From positions 7,192,001 to 7,256,000 of the forward strand of contig OX387193.1 in assembly GCA_947561395.2 (NCBI GenBank): a stretch of 64,000 nucleotides of DNA. The letters are read 5' to 3'. Made by a program: the position numbers and the translations under genes. The notes under the pieces were generated by a model. That model was not told where the DNA came from. It did no database searches and was given only the letters and a program-made list of their open reading frames with translations. Source of the DNA: Buxus sempervirens. Lineage: Eukaryota; Streptophyta; Magnoliopsida; Buxales; Buxaceae. This document shows, piece after piece, positions 1-12,999 of this stretch (the first letter of the stretch is position 1; each line of letters opens with the position of its first letter).

Positions 1-786
1 AAATTAAATTCGATGGCATGCCGCCAAAATTTTGACGATTCACTACAGTAACCCAAAACCAATGCCGGAATCAATTTTTGTGTGTGTGTGTGTTTTTTTT
101 TATTTTATAAAAATAGCTTATTAATGCAACACCAACATATGATACAACGTTATATATATGTATATAGAATACGTAATAATATATGTGAAAGGATATCAGA
201 ATGACATGAATTTAGCACTAATTATCAGTCATAGCTTCATAAGGTCATAGTCATACAAGCGAAGAGGAAGATAACCAACATAGCCATATGAAGGGCTACT
301 CTAATCCACTTGGTGTAGCGTAAAACTATACTTACGATAAAATTTCACTTTAGTCTTCCTACTCAACCAGCAGATAATGGTAAGGCTATGAAGAAATGGT
401 TCTTATGACTAAGCGAAGAGCAAATGTTCTTGTCATTAAAAATCTTCCAATCCGGTTATGCATAGGTACTAAGATGCTTCACCTTTTTGCAATAAAATTT
501 GTCTGCAGGAAATGTGGGGATATAGGAAAATACTTTGCCAAGACTGTCATATTTGTGTCTTCAGCATTGCTTTTTTTTTACCTTTTCTTCTTTATTTATT
601 TAAGTAAAATCAAGCTTTGTGCAATAAATGGCATGTTTGGCTAGTTATTGCTTTTGATTATGATGATGAAGCAAAAAAAATCATTTTGCGCATAAGAGAA
701 AAGAATTATTAATTTTTGTCTATTTTTTTGGTATATTTTTTACTTCAATGCTTCTAATAATGACTTTCAAACGCCACTACCATTAC

Positions 787-1514
787 CTATAGCTGTAAGT
801 AGGGCGGGTTGGGCTGGGTTTTGATGAGTTCAGGCTCAACCCAATCTAAAATCAATTGGTCCAAACTCACCTTAGCCCGCCCTAAACCCAAACTGCTTGA
901 ACCCAAATCTAACCCTAAAATTATTTCTCGAGTTCGGGTTGACTCAAATTAATGGGATCTAATGAAATATAATAGCAAAGGCTACAACTCTATAATGTTT
1001 TTAGTATAGGAAAGCAAAAAATTGAGTTTTTAAATTATAACATTTCTAAGATTTATTGACCAAATTATAAGACAACACATTCAACATTATAAAAGAAATA
1101 CTTACTGAAAATGTAGTCCTTTGTAAATCTTAAGTCATTTATCCATATAAAGGTCAACATTATCAACTTTCCTAAATCTTGAAAATGTTCTAGGTTTGAA
1201 ACTTTATACTCAATTCTCTAGAACCTTATTTATTGGGGAATTGATTGGAAAAATAGAGAGGAAGGGCTTGGAGTTTGAAAGAACTTAAGAAGAAGATAGG
1301 ATTTATGGTAAGTCATTTAACTTTGGCTTTATATAGTTTGAGCTTTTTGGGTTTTTCGAGCTATGAGGTGCAAATCCAAGCCCAACCCAAACTCAAGTTC
1401 GGGCCTAAAATCAACCTCAACTCAAACCCAAACCCAAAATAAAACCTTAGATTGGACTATTATTCGGGTTGAATTGGGCGGGCTTACGGCGGGCCCAGCA
1501 AAACTTACAACTCT
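787..1514. mobile_element. hAT-like non-autonomous element
   Basis: The ends are imperfect inverted repeats, TATAGCTGTAAGT at the left and the complement of TAGAGTTGTAAGT at the right. The string CTACCATTAC flanks both sides (777-786 and 1513-1522), which fits an 8-bp hAT-type target duplication overlapping the ends. Inside, both terminal regions are biased runs of GGGTT/AACCC-type motifs in opposite orientation, and the centre is AT-rich. No transposase is visible. The hAT label is inferred from duplication length and end structure. Confidence 0.55.
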
Positions 1515-1550
1515 ACCATTACAATCTCCGATGAAAGGTGCCTTTTTTTC

Positions 1551-1978
1551 GGAAAATAAAATTCTAGTAATACTTTTTAAAAATGATTAAGATTCAATCA
1601 ACAAAGTTTTGAATTTTAACTTTTAATGAATCTTTATCAAAATAATTAATTTTTAGTGATAACCAATAAATTCTTTCAAAAATACCTTTATACAACTCAC
1701 TTTTAGGACTTGTACAAATAATAAAATGACTTATACAAGCTAATAAATTGGCTTGTACAAGTCAATAAAATAACTTGTACCTTGATCTTGAGTGAGTGAC
1801 TTGTATAAGCCATTTCAATGAGTGATGTAAGAGCATTCTTGGAATAGTTGATTTGTAATAGTAAAATACTAAAATGTTATTAAAAATTAATTATTTTGAT
1901 AAAAGTTTATTAAAAATCAAAACTTTGCTGACTAAATCTTAATTATTTTAAAAAAACATCACTAAAAATTAATTTTCT
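1551..1978. mobile_element. MULE-like MITE, family 1, copy A (diverged)
   Basis: The right end (ATCACTAAAAATTAATTTTC) matches the ends of the copies at 18457, 21147 and 29654. The left end is a diverged inverse of it. The 9-bp flanks CTTTTTTTC and CTTTTTTGT could be a decayed target duplication but are low complexity. Non-coding. Confidence 0.45.
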
Positions 1979-2055
1979 CTTTTTTGTTTTTTTCTTTTGG
2001 CTTCTCACGTGAACAAAAAGCTAAAGCCAAACACGAAGACTTTAGGCTTGTCCTT

Positions 2056-2064
2056 TATTATATA
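2056..2064 (+). promoter_or_regulatory. Probable TATA box of the GET3 gene
   Basis: TTATTATATAC lies about 200 bp upstream of the GET3 start codon, in AT-rich DNA. The leader between them has no in-frame ATG before 2262. The assignment is by position and sequence only. Confidence 0.35.
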
Positions 2065-2261
2065 CGTTATTGGTTCGTCTATAACATTTTTTCGTTTCTT
2101 TTGTTATTCGTTTTTTCTCTCGTAAGCTTAATATTTTTCATTCTTGGTGGATCTTAAGTTTAACCGACGTAGGTTTGAGAACCTGTGAAAGAGCAAAGCT
2201 TCCCTCTGTGGTTCTTGATCTCAAGGACGGAGGTGAAAGGAACCGAAATTCTTGTATATCC

Positions 2262-5200
2262 ATGGCGACAGATCAAGAAATACCAGAGGGGACGGTGCAG
2301 AACGTATTGGACCAAGAGAGTCTCAAGTGGGTTTTCGTTGGTGGAAAAGGCGGTGTGGGCAAGACGACTTGTAGCTCAATTCTCTCAATTCTTCTTTCAA
2401 GGGTTAGATCCTCTGTTTTAATCATCTCTACTGACCCGGCTCACAATCTTAGCGATGCTTTTCAGCAACGGTTCACCAAAACCCCAACCCTTGTCAATGG
2501 ATTCACGAATCTATATGCCATGGTACCGATTCGCTCTCTATTAGTGTTTTTTTTCCTGTTCTTTTTCTTTCTTCTTGTTTTGAGCAGTGTTTCTTATGTT
2601 CCCGTGAGTTGGTTTGGTCGGATTGCGCTCTTTGTTAGTTCTCTATGTATGTATTCAAGGAGGGATGCCCTTGATTTTATTGGGATTTCGGTTTTTTCTA
2701 TGAATTTTATTCATACCCTATTATTTGTTTTTCCTCTTTGTTTGATTTAGTGACAGGTTTATCATCCATTAGAGATTTTGATGTTATCTTTATAATTTTT
2801 AGTGTAAATTTTGTTTTGCTGATGAAGCAGACAGATACCTTTTGAAGCAAAACAAAATCAACAGTAATGCCTTGTACTAACTGTTAGATTTCCGCAGAAA
2901 AAGCTAATATTTCCTTACCTTTTTTTTCCAGGAATATTTGTTCACTTTCCGATTTGTAAACAAAGCAAGAATAATTACGGTTATGACATGAGTTTCAGAA
3001 TAGCTTTGTCTACATTTTTGTGTTGCTTTTATCATTATGCCTTTTAAGTTGAACTATTGGTTATAGTTGCACTCAGATGCTCATAATCTGAGTCCCTTTT
3101 ATCTTTTATAGGAGGTAGATCCCACTGTTGAGAATGAAGACCTGCCTAGTGGGGATGGGATGGACAGCTTTATTTCTGATTTAGCAAATGCTATTCCCGG
3201 AATAGATGAGGCTATGAGCTTTGCGGAGATGCTCAAGTATGCTTCTTCTCCCTTCTGCTTTGGTTTCAATGTTTCAAACTGGTACTTCATAACTAAGTTG
3301 AATTTGTTTAGGATAAGTGAACTATTTAGAGGCTCTACTTCACTTCAGGTCTCCCATAAATGCTAAAATTATTTATGACTAATTTTTAAAAGCCTTTTTG
3401 TAGCTCCTTTACTTTTTATTTTTAAAAATATTTTTTTATTTATATTGATATAGTGAACATTTTATGTCTTTATTTATTAAATATGCATGCATGTTGAGAT
3501 TATGCCTCACACTTCAGGCTTTCACTTTACACGTTGGTCTTGTAAATTGCCTTATTGTTTTAAAAAATTGAACCCAATTATGTGAAGTCACATATTGCTT
3601 TGAAATGGTTTGGGACTATTGCAAATATGTAGTTATACTGCTCGATGGGATTTCAGGTTCTGCATCCCTTGATTCGAGTGCTCCTCCCTGTGCTATGGTG
3701 GCTATTGTTCTTGGTGTTCCGTCCCTATATCCATCCTTTCAGGTGAATGAGTGTACAAACAATAGAGGAGAATTCGAGGAATCTAATGACTATAAAAATG
3801 GGAGCAAATAATTAATACAACAATGTCAGGGGTCTCTGTCCCTCATTCAGCTGTGTCCATTATCTTTGGTTCCATGTTGTTGTAAGTCATAAGAAATCAT
3901 TGGAAAAGGGACCACAAGTTTTTGTTCGACATTGTGGACGTTAAGGTGTTTGGGGACACTCTGATGCAGGACAGTGGAAGTATAGGATGCCATGTAAATT
4001 CAGAAACAGAAATTCTATCTATACCAGATTTTTGCAGTGTAGGATCAAACTTACATGCAGAATTTTGATGAAAATTTAGTGGAAAAAGATCTCATGCTGT
4101 TCTAATGCATAACAACAGATTATAGGAGTTTGTCAAAAATCATACCTTCAATCCAATTGTATCGATCTAAATCCCTTTAGATGAACTCCATTCATGTCCA
4201 TGTTGGCCCTTGTCGCAATCTCTTAGATCTTTTAGTATGCAACACCTTAAAATTGTTGTAGCTGCTTCCTTAGGTCTTCATTTTACGTGCTCAAATGATA
4301 TTAAATTACTTCTCTTTATCTCCTGTTTGGTCAATGCATATACACTATCAGATATGTTATTTCATTACCATATCTTTCACATTCTCGACACACATACATC
4401 TCTCAACATCTGTGGCTCAACAATACTAATCATACGAATATATTGTGTGCATCGTCTCTGGTCCTGTTTCTGTCCTGTAAAAATTTCCTTCAAGTTTCAG
4501 TGCAATATGTTTATTATACTTTTAAGGTGTCTCTCTTCTCTAAATTACATAGGATAGATCAATTTAAGTTATTATATAATGTATTATAAATCACATGTAG
4601 TATATACAACATATTAAACATTTATGCATATGCATATGCATATTGGATCATGGTCCGATCTGATGAGATGATCCAATCCAAGTTTTAATTGGACCAGCTT
4701 TGGATATCTGGGTTTTCTTACTGGATCAAATTCAGATATACCATGATCTGATCTGAAGTTGGCCTTTTTTTTTTTTTCTGATCAGTAAGTAAATATGTTA
4801 TATATAGAGATAAATCAAAATACAGGTACACTAAATGTGTACCAAGGAGGACATTTATCTACGGATCTGAAGTTGACCTGTTTAGGTCTATTTACAGGTG
4901 ATGTCCCCCTTGTTTAGGAAGTTATAGTCCCTCTTATCATGAAAGCCTTATTGGAAGGGATTACATGGTTCCAGTTTGATGTATGATGTATAAAGTTGAT
5001 GTGGAAAATGTCAGGCACCTCTTCATCCATTGAAGAGTGGTCAAAGATATGGTCATTCTTCTGGTTTCTGTTTTTCAGATCTTGAGTATTTCTGAAAGAT
5101 CTCCAGACTCCTTTTGATGATTGGCTCGAAGGCCCAAGAGTTGTTAGGGATTCTCTGCTTTCAAAGTTGATCCCTTTTTCTTCTTGTGTGGGAATTTCAA

Positions 5201-8200
5201 AGGGAATAGCAGAATTCTTGATGACAAAAAGCAAACCCATCCTTTAATTATTTAAGGATGTAACTGGGATGTAAATTTTAAGGGATAAGTTTGCGGACGT
5301 GTGTCCTTCTATGTTCTTAGGTTTTATCCGCTGATTATAGTTTCTTTCCTAGACCCTATGAGAGTGGACAGTGCCAACAAATTTGAGGCTATGGAACTTT
5401 TGGTTGGGACTCAAGAAGCAAGGACGCTAACATTAAATTATTCATCTAGTGAGGGGTGATGAGGAATTTTGTTGTTGGTATTGTGGGTGGATTGGTTTTT
5501 CTTTTTTTTGTGGTGGGGGGTTGGTTGGATGACAGGTGAGAGAGAGAGAGAGAGGAGGGGGGAGGGAGGGCAAAGATTAGGAACGGATATGTCCAAAAGA
5601 ATCTCAGAGTACCCTGCAGTCCAAACGTTGACAAAGTATCTTGCTCACCTTTGCCAAGTGATATCATGGGAAGTGATGAAGGAGAATTTGTGAGATGCTT
5701 TGTACATGTTAAAATAAGAAAACTAGCTGCTTGTAAGATGTTGGGATTGTGACAGTAACTTCTCCTCATTGGATTGGAACCTTTAAAGGTAAATTATATA
5801 AATCCCTGTGTAAGAAATTTTATACTAGTCAAGAAAGTGCAAACATCAAACCACGAAAAAAGAAAAAGGAAAATGTTCTGGTTCAGATGAGGTGAACCTT
5901 TTCTTATCAAATATGTGTGATATATCTACCTTTCTGATATTCTTTCAACCCGTTTGTGTCTCAAGCATACATACTGAATATTTTATTGTGTGATGATCAA
6001 TTAAAAATATGTAGCTGTCTGATAACATTATACTTGCTTTTAAGTGCATTACTCAATCTATTTTGTCTAATAGGCTTGCTGTTTATTCAATCTGCAGGTT
6101 GGTGCAGACAATGGACTACTCTATTATAGTTTTCGATACAGCTCCAACTGGTCATACACTGCGGCTATTACAATTTCCATCAACATTAGAGAAAGGACTA
6201 GCAAAAGTGATGACCTTGAAAAATAAATTTGGAGGCTTAATGGGCCAGGTACTTTCCTTTACCTTTACAATTAATGTATTCTTATAACTGTCGGGGACTC
6301 TTCTTCTCCTTAACAACATTAATGGAAGCTTTCAGTTACTACTGTTTCAGGTATATGGTTCTGGTGGGTGTGTTCTTGTGTTTATGCATGTTAGGTTCTG
6401 TGATTCTCAATGAAAATAGTGTTCAGAAGACATTTAACATAAGACTATGTTCTACAATTCTTGTGATTGATTATGTTGGTTCTTTTGCTGCCCAACATTC
6501 TATTCCATAAAGCAAAAGAGTCCTGGCAGCTATCCTTCAAAAATTTTCTTCTAGATTGAATTGGATACTTCAATCACATAATAGTATGAAAGTTGCTTTA
6601 TGCCTAAGCCATGCTGCTTTATGAGGCATATCCGTGTTGATATCTTATGCATATGATATCCAAGATATCTTAAGCTGTCGCTTTTTGGAATCCCAAGGTT
6701 TCAATTCTCCATATTGCTTCATGCCTTTACTCACATTTAGTCTTAAATTTTTTTAGTTTGAAACATTTTGTTTTCAAAATATGATATTGAGGTGTGATCT
6801 TGGTCTGTTACAGCGTTTTCCATTTATTGGAATTTCACTAGTGCCTGAGAAATTTCATGAGTTCTGATGGGGTGTTAAAACTGGCACTATTTTGAGTGTT
6901 ACAGACGGCATGCCGTGCCATGCAGCTCGGGAAGGGGGGATAAATCGGCAGCATGCATTGCACGCTGTTGATTTCAACAAGTTCTACATGGCACGCAATC
7001 AACATGCATGGCATGCTGTGCAGAAACAGTATGAAAGAAAACAATAGTAAGAGAGAGAGAGAGGGAGAGAGATATGAATTTTTTTGGCATGCCATGTGCC
7101 AAAAAGAGCTGAGGAAAAAAAAATGAATTGATAATGAAGAGAGATGACAGGAGATAGTACACGAGCGAGAGGGGGAGTGGGGGAGGTGGAGGAGTAGGGA
7201 TGGGGTGTACTCTTCGTTCTAGTGAGTGAGCCTGTTGTGTCTTCGCATCTCATGCCACAGGCTGATTAAAAATAAAAAAATGGAAATTTATAAACATGGT
7301 GAAGGAAGGGGGGGGAGGTGGTTGTGTTTGTGTTATGAGGTAGGTTGAGGCAAACCTTATCTTCTATATGTATATATACAAAACTTATATGTAATTTAAT
7401 AACCAAACCATTATATATCAAATGATTATTGTGTTATATTAACTATACGTTATTTAATGATAGGGTTATATTATATACAAGTTAATATTTTCAATTTCTT
7501 AATAAATAATTTATTTCTTTTATTTGTTTTTTTTTTAGATTTATAGAAATTTTTTGGAACGGCGGCACAAAAATGCAATGGTACGAGCAGTGTGCTGGCA
7601 AAATTCCAACGAAACAGCACAATAGGCCATAGAGAAACGGTATCAAGACCGGCATGACGAAGCTTGGTCTGTTAAAAAAACGGAAACATATCAAGATTTT
7701 AGAGACATCATAAAAAATAAAATATTGGAACAATCAGGTACTGAAAGCAAGACTGTTTAATTGCAAAGATAAACTCAAAGGTATGATGAAGTACCTGAAT
7801 TTTATATCATATATCCATTTATATAATCTATCTGTAAAAAAACAGGTGTGCAAACAGACATGGAAACTTTGACTAGTTCTTGATTGAATGTAAGGTAAGG
7901 TACAAAAGTGATAATAATTTAATCAATAATAACATAGCCACTGATAGAATGTAACAGTTGATATATATTGATGTGATTATAAGAATATTTAAAAAATTTA
8001 CGGTAGATAGTTGATCATAACTGTTTATTGTGTAAATTTTATATGTATTTTATGGAGTAAAATCAAATTGATCTTAATATTTGACATACTGATAATAATT
8101 TCAGCTGTTGATATTGGTTCCTTTTCTACAAGGTTTACTTTTTTGGTGCTGTGGGGCGTTTTGCAAGCACTCGAAACGAAACTTACTGCATGAAATTTCA

Positions 8201-9405
8201 AAACAAAACTCTTTTTTTTTCTTTGCAAAAAAAAAGAAAGAAGGTAACTTCTTTTTTTTTTTTTTTTCAAAAAAGGGGCGTGCAGTCAAAATGTCAAGAA
8301 ATTCTCCGCCTTTGGCGGCACACTGGTGAGATCTCGCTCAATCGATGAAGTTAGCCTTTTAAAGAAGTAGCACTTTGTTTGGCAAATGAGACGTTTGGAT
8401 TAACGTGTATGAGAATTGTAATCAAGCTATGGGCTTGTTTTTTGTGTGTAAGTGAACTTGGGTTCAAGCTTCCTTCTAGTGTTCTGGGTCCTCTGATAGG
8501 CAGAGTCTAGAGGACAGTTCTTCAATTAGAAAACCTATTGAATTTGAACCTGCCGTCTATATATTTTGACTTGCAATAACCAAACCCCATTGAAATGAAT
8601 TTGACTTTTGTCAACAAGCTATAGACCAAGTCACTAGGAATATACTATTGTTTAGGTGGGTTTGGATTCTCTCTCACCTTGTACAACTATATGATCATTG
8701 AGTGTATCCGCGGCCCTCTTATTACATCTACTTTTGAGGTAGTTGATCAAGGTGTTCATCTACATATTCATCCTCATGATGCACAAAGTTATGGATTTGA
8801 ATTTTGATTTCAAGGGAAATTTCATACCTTTGGTATTTGGGAAATTTCCTGAGAATTTTTGAAAGGAATTTCACGTCTGCACAATGTTTCCTGTGAAATG
8901 ATGTATGAGAAAATTTGATGCAACATGATATGAAGTTAGCCTTAAAGTGTGTGTATGGTTATAATTCATGTCGTCTTTTTGTGGCAGATGGTGATTTGAT
9001 GAGATAATGGTGCTTAAGAGTTATTAAGACACTAATTTTTGAGTTTAAAAGCAAACAATTGAATATTGCTCAAAATCAGGACATATCTGGGCTTTTAGTA
9101 TAACTTGTTTGAATTAGATTAGATTGGGCTGTTGACTCGTCTAGTATTTTTTTTCTATTAAAATGTAATAACATTTTTATGGTAGAAGTTGTTGGCACAA
9201 TTGGGTTCAAATACAGTTTATTTATGCAGGTTGAATGCAGCTACTGACCGATTTTCATGATTTTCCATGACAGATGACTCATCTTTTTGGTGCTGAAGAT
9301 GAACTTGGTGAAGATGCAATTATAGGGAAGCTTGAGGGCATTAAAGATGTGATTGAACAAGTGAATAAGCAATTTAAGGATCCAGTAAGACCTCATATTG
9401 CCTCC

Positions 9406-9459
<54 letters not shown>

Positions 9460-10942
9460 ATATATATAATTCATCAAAATATACAAGAAGTTGCCTATCA
9501 TTTTCATCATGGTTTGCTGTGCCGACCAGAAGTGACACCAAAACCCCTTGGTTTCGGTGTACCGCTAAAATATGATAAGAAAAGGGCGAAATAAGCGACA
9601 TGTGCAGCCCATGCTGCTTATTTTGCAACCGAAATGGGAGAAATTTCATGAGTTCTCCCATTTTGCTAGATTTTTCAACAAAACAGACAAAAATTTCTAC
9701 CCATGTTGTGCAAAACTCTAAAAAATCAAAGAGGATTGTTTGGGGGGTTGGGTTGCTGGTTTGCCCTTTGCCATCCTCCACTGTGCCCTCCCAAAAAAAA
9801 AAGGGGAAAAAAGACGAGAGATTGAGGAATGAGAAGAGTAAGACGAAAGGGGTGAAAGAAGAGGGCAAGAATAGGGTTGGTGGTCGTACATGGAGTGGCT
9901 GCCACCTCTTAATCAATCCCAAAATCTGCAAAAGACGCGGGGGGAGAGAGGAAAAAAATTACAGAAGATGAGAGGGAGTAGGGGAGAATAGGGTGGGGAC
10001 TAACCTTTGCTATCGACTTCTGTTGATGGAAGGAACCTCGATCTTGTCATTGACGGAGAGAGTGCCGTGAGAGAGGGAGGGAGGGTGTGTTTATTGTTAG
10101 GAACCATTAGATAGCCTGCTCTCTCATTTGTTTGGTAATTTGCATAAATACTGAGGGTCTGGTAGGCATAAGCATATTTATAGATTGCTTGAACATTTGA
10201 TAATGCATATATAACTCCTAATTGTTTATCTTTTCTTCATCACTTTGTTTCCTGGATATCACCATAAATTTATTGACACATTTGTTTTATTTTGTATGCA
10301 GGACCTAACAACTTTTGTTTGTGTTTGCATCCCGGAGTTCCTCTCACTTTATGAAACTGAGAGGCTGGTGCAAGAACTTACGAAGTTTGAGATTGACACA
10401 CATAATATTATCATTAATCAAGTACTTTATGCTGAAGAAGGTGTCTTTACAATCCAGAAGTTCCATGCTTATTAGTCAACCGGCATTCGTATCGGGTCTT
10501 TCTTTTACTTTGCCCATTAACTCACATAAAAATTGTGTATCTCCAGCACTTGAATCCAAGTTGCTGAAAGCACGAATGCGGATGCAGCAGAAGTACCTTG
10601 ATCAGTTCTACATGTTGTACGATGATTTCAATATTACCAAGTTGCCATTACTACCAGAAGAGGTAAAACAACCAGACAAGGTTTACAGAAATTTGTTTCT
10701 GTTTTAAACTTTCTTTTTCTTTTTAATTATCTTAAAATTTATCAACTGGAAATGGTTTTTCACAGGTATGTGGTGTTGAAGCTCTGAAATCATTTTCACA
10801 CAATTTCATTACGCCATATCAACCTTCAATAGTGAGAGGTACAGTAGAAGAGCTGGAACAGAGAGTATCCACCTTAAGGCAACAATTACAAGATGCTGAA
10901 GCAGAACTAGAGAGACTAAGAAAAGGAAAACAAAAGGTTTGA
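2262..10942 (+). CDS. GET3A: ATPase GET3/TRC40, tail-anchored protein targeting factor
   Basis: GET3 binds C-terminal membrane anchors in the cytosol and hands them to the ER receptor. Seven exons, all GT-AG, close in frame: 2262-2522, 3112-3236, 6098-6248, 9274-9384, 10302-10440, 10547-10662 and 10766-10942. They give 359 aa, against about 353 in Arabidopsis GET3A. The P-loop [10 protein letters not shown] is at residues 27-36, the switch I segment [12 protein letters not shown] follows with the catalytic-type Asp58, and switch [10 protein letters not shown] is at 142-149. [17 protein letters not shown] and [19 protein letters not shown] are also intact. The last exon ends in a predicted coiled coil ([13 protein letters not shown]...). 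The ATG at 2262 was chosen because it gives the family N-terminus and no upstream in-frame ATG exists. The organellar GET3 paralogues are less likely because there is no transit peptide. Nothing looks broken. Confidence 0.95.
3237..6097 (+). other. GET3 intron 2 (2.9 kb)
   Basis: This long intron runs from a GTATGC donor to a CTGCAG acceptor. It contains AT-rich DNA and a GA-rich tract near 5537-5572. I see no intact gene on either strand, and open frames up to 115 codons here resemble no family I know. Confidence 0.7.
6249..9273 (+). other. GET3 intron 3 (3.0 kb) with repeat insertions
   Basis: The intron holds a GC-richer insert at about 6845-7260, with repeated GGCATGC-type motifs and a GA tract, a second block near 7550-7680, and A/T homopolymers around 8205-8275. 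A 19-base string at 6847-6865 recurs in intron 4 of the same gene (9638-9656). This suggests that related repeats entered both introns. No coding capacity recognised. Confidence 0.5.
9404..9452 (+). repeat. (CT)n microsatellite in GET3 intron 4
   Basis: A nearly pure CT run starts 20 bases after the exon 4 donor and passes into a short TA run. It creates spurious SLSLSL/RERERE open frames on both strands. Confidence 0.95.
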
Positions 10943-12642
10943 CTGCACTCTAGTCCCCTCATCAGAACTATATCGCCTGATTTTTCTTTGCTGTCTGCCA
11001 TTGTGTTTGGCTTGTTCTGCACATTAAACTGTCATCAGAAGTCATTTTTTTCTGCTCCCGGTGTATTTTTATTCCAATGATAGTCAACGCAGATTCCTTT
11101 TTTGGGGGCAGCGATACATATAATTTATAAATGCCATTTTAAAGAGCATCTGCTTGATTATCTTTTACTACATGATTTATGGTTATTGCGTAATATATGT
11201 TTACACCTTGTACTGCGATCTTTCAAACCCCAAAACACGTCGTCAAATTAAAAGCAAGATATCATTTAGAAGAGTATGGTTTACATACGCAAGAGGAATG
11301 GACAGATAAATAATATGAAAAGAAGTCAATTTTTTATTTCTTGATTTGTTTTATCAACTGTATGACAGCTTGTTAATTTTCTGTGGCAGACAAAACACAC
11401 AGCAAACCATTGAACTTGAAAACTAACCTGTGGCCAAATAAAGCTTTGAGGTCTAAGTTTTATCGGCTAGGTTGAATAAATGGGCATATCCCCACTATTT
11501 GGGTTGAGGGCCTGAGGGATGTGGTGTGTAGCGGGGCAAACCTTTGAACTTGAAAACTAACCTGTTGGCAAATAAAGCTTTGAGGTCTAAGTTTTATCGG
11601 CTAGGTTGAATAAATGGGCATATCCCCACCATTTGGGTTGAGGGCCTGAGGGATGTGGCGTGTAGCGGGGAGAATGAAACTTTGGCATAATTTAGTTCAC
11701 TGGTCCATTAGTAAAACAGACCATCTATTCACTGTCTCACTTGAAATCATCAATAAATGGGAATTGAATCCATAGTGCCTTCCTAAAATAGCTGGAAGTT
11801 CCCATCTGGGACTCGGCCTTTTTATGGTATTAGTCGAAGATATCATTTGGTCATTGATGAAATTAACTCTCTGAATCTTTTGACATAAAAAGAAGACTAA
11901 CTATAATTAGCTTTGCTTTGATCATAAATTTTAAATCTGGGTCAGTATATGAAACCCAAAACCTCAACTTTCATTGGAAAGTCAACAAATTTCCAGTAAT
12001 AAAGTTTTAGTTTCAAGTTTCGCTGTAAATTTTAGTACAAAACTTAAGCAACTTTAGGGAATTTTAATGTGGCGATCGACCAATAAAACCGTATTTGAGA
12101 TCATTCATTTCAACTGGAATTTGAGACTGTTTGCGTCATCGTAGTTAATTGTCGACTATTGAATTTAGGTAATTTAGAACATGATAAACCAACTGGCAAT
12201 TATGAATTCATTTAACCTGTTATTTCTTGTCTTCTCTCATTTAAAAATGCTATTACAAAATTCATATAAACTCAAGAACAGTAACTTCACCAAAAAAGGG
12301 GGGAAAAATAGAAGAACAGGAAGAAACCATCTTATGGTATGACGTCATTCTTTGCTAAAGAAGGTTATGAATTGAATGGAATAAGCTATCTTTCTGTCAG
12401 CTAATCTAGAAGAGAAGAAAACCCACGTAAAACTTCAAGAAAACAAGAATGATAACAGCATAAATCATCCAAAAATCATAATAATATTATTAATCTAAAA
12501 CCATTTTTGCAGTACTTGATCAACAGATAAAACCCCATGAAACTAAAAATGAAAATCATCTCATCTTTGATTCCACATTATTTTTGAAGTTCCAGCATAC
12601 ACAACCCCATGAAGCCAAACCTCCTCTATCTCTCGCACACAT
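10943..12642. other. Intergenic DNA 3' of GET3
   Basis: This contains the GET3 3' UTR region, then non-coding DNA including the 134-bp tandem duplication listed separately. I see no gene between the GET3 stop and the end of the small minus-strand gene. Confidence 0.6.
11403..11670. repeat. Tandem duplication, two 134-bp units
   Basis: The two units have period 134 (the string TGAACTTGAAAACTAACC starts at 11411 and again at 11545) and differ at only about five positions. The copy is therefore recent. The unit is non-coding and is not seen elsewhere in the window. Confidence 0.92.
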
Positions 12643-12879
12643 CTAAGCAGAATTCTTGTCTTGAACCTCCCCCAGGGACTCAGATGTCAACCCAGAAAGG
12701 AGAACTCTTTCCTTGGGATCCTCAGAAGGGATCCCAACCCTGTGATCCTTGTCCTCATAAATGGTATCCAGCTTTCTCCCAGAAGAGTTAACCCTGTTGA
12801 TGGTGATCACCATGGCTGGTGCTTTCTCCATCACCAGCTGTTTCTTTGACTTGCTTGTTCTCTCCGTCGCCTTCCCCAT
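12643..12879 (-). CDS. Small unrecognised plant protein, 78 aa
   Basis: I do not recognise the family. The frame opens at MGKATERTSKSKKQLVMEK, followed by the hydrophobic stretch APAMVITINRV, a charged middle (KLDTIYEDKDHRVGIPSEDP) and a short polar tail ending QDKNSA. It has no signal peptide, membrane segment or Cys/His motif. A clean TATA box (minus-strand CTATATATACC, 12985-12995) lies about 110 bp upstream. An ATG at 12984 in the same frame sits against that TATA box and so is probably not transcribed, which favours the start at 12879 and a leader of about 75 nt. A CAG acceptor-like site just upstream leaves a leader intron possible. Codon use looks normal. The claim rests on the open frame plus the promoter. 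Confidence 0.5.
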   Translation of the reverse strand: MGKATERTSKSKKQLVMEKAPAMVITINRVNSSGRKLDTIYEDKDHRVGIPSEDPKERVLLSGLTSESLGEVQDKNSA

Positions 12880-12984
12880 CACTGCTAACTCCTCCTCCTC
12901 CTCTCTGTAACAAAAGCAAACTGAATTTATCACTGCACAGTCTTCATTCCCTATCAATTTTCGAGGTGCTTGAATACTGTACAT

Positions 12985-12995
12985 GGTATATATAG
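12985..12995 (-). promoter_or_regulatory. TATA box of the small 78-aa gene
   Basis: On the minus strand the sequence reads CTATATATACC. A start site about 30 bp downstream, near 12955, would leave a leader of roughly 75 nt before the ATG at 12879. Confidence 0.5.
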
Positions 12996-12999
12996 AAAG

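Larger units (their letters stand above)
1..2055. other. Intergenic DNA upstream of GET3, mostly repeats
   Basis: I see no credible coding region here. The stretch is AT-rich and holds two small mobile elements listed separately: a hAT-like one at 787-1512 and a MULE-like MITE at 1551-1978. The 82-codon and 75-codon open frames in it are low-complexity or lie inside the hAT-like element. Confidence 0.6.

Noticed and set aside
2175-2261. N-terminal extension of GET3
   Set aside because: The upstream codon at 2175 is TTG. The first in-frame ATG is 2262, which matches the family N-terminus.
9374-9931. 185-codon minus-strand frame in GET3 intron 4
   Set aside because: It runs through a CT microsatellite (RERERE tract) and intronic repeat DNA, and has no family resemblance.
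12880-12984. Longer 113-aa form of the small minus-strand protein
   Set aside because: Its ATG at 12984 abuts the TATA box and would lie upstream of the expected transcription start.
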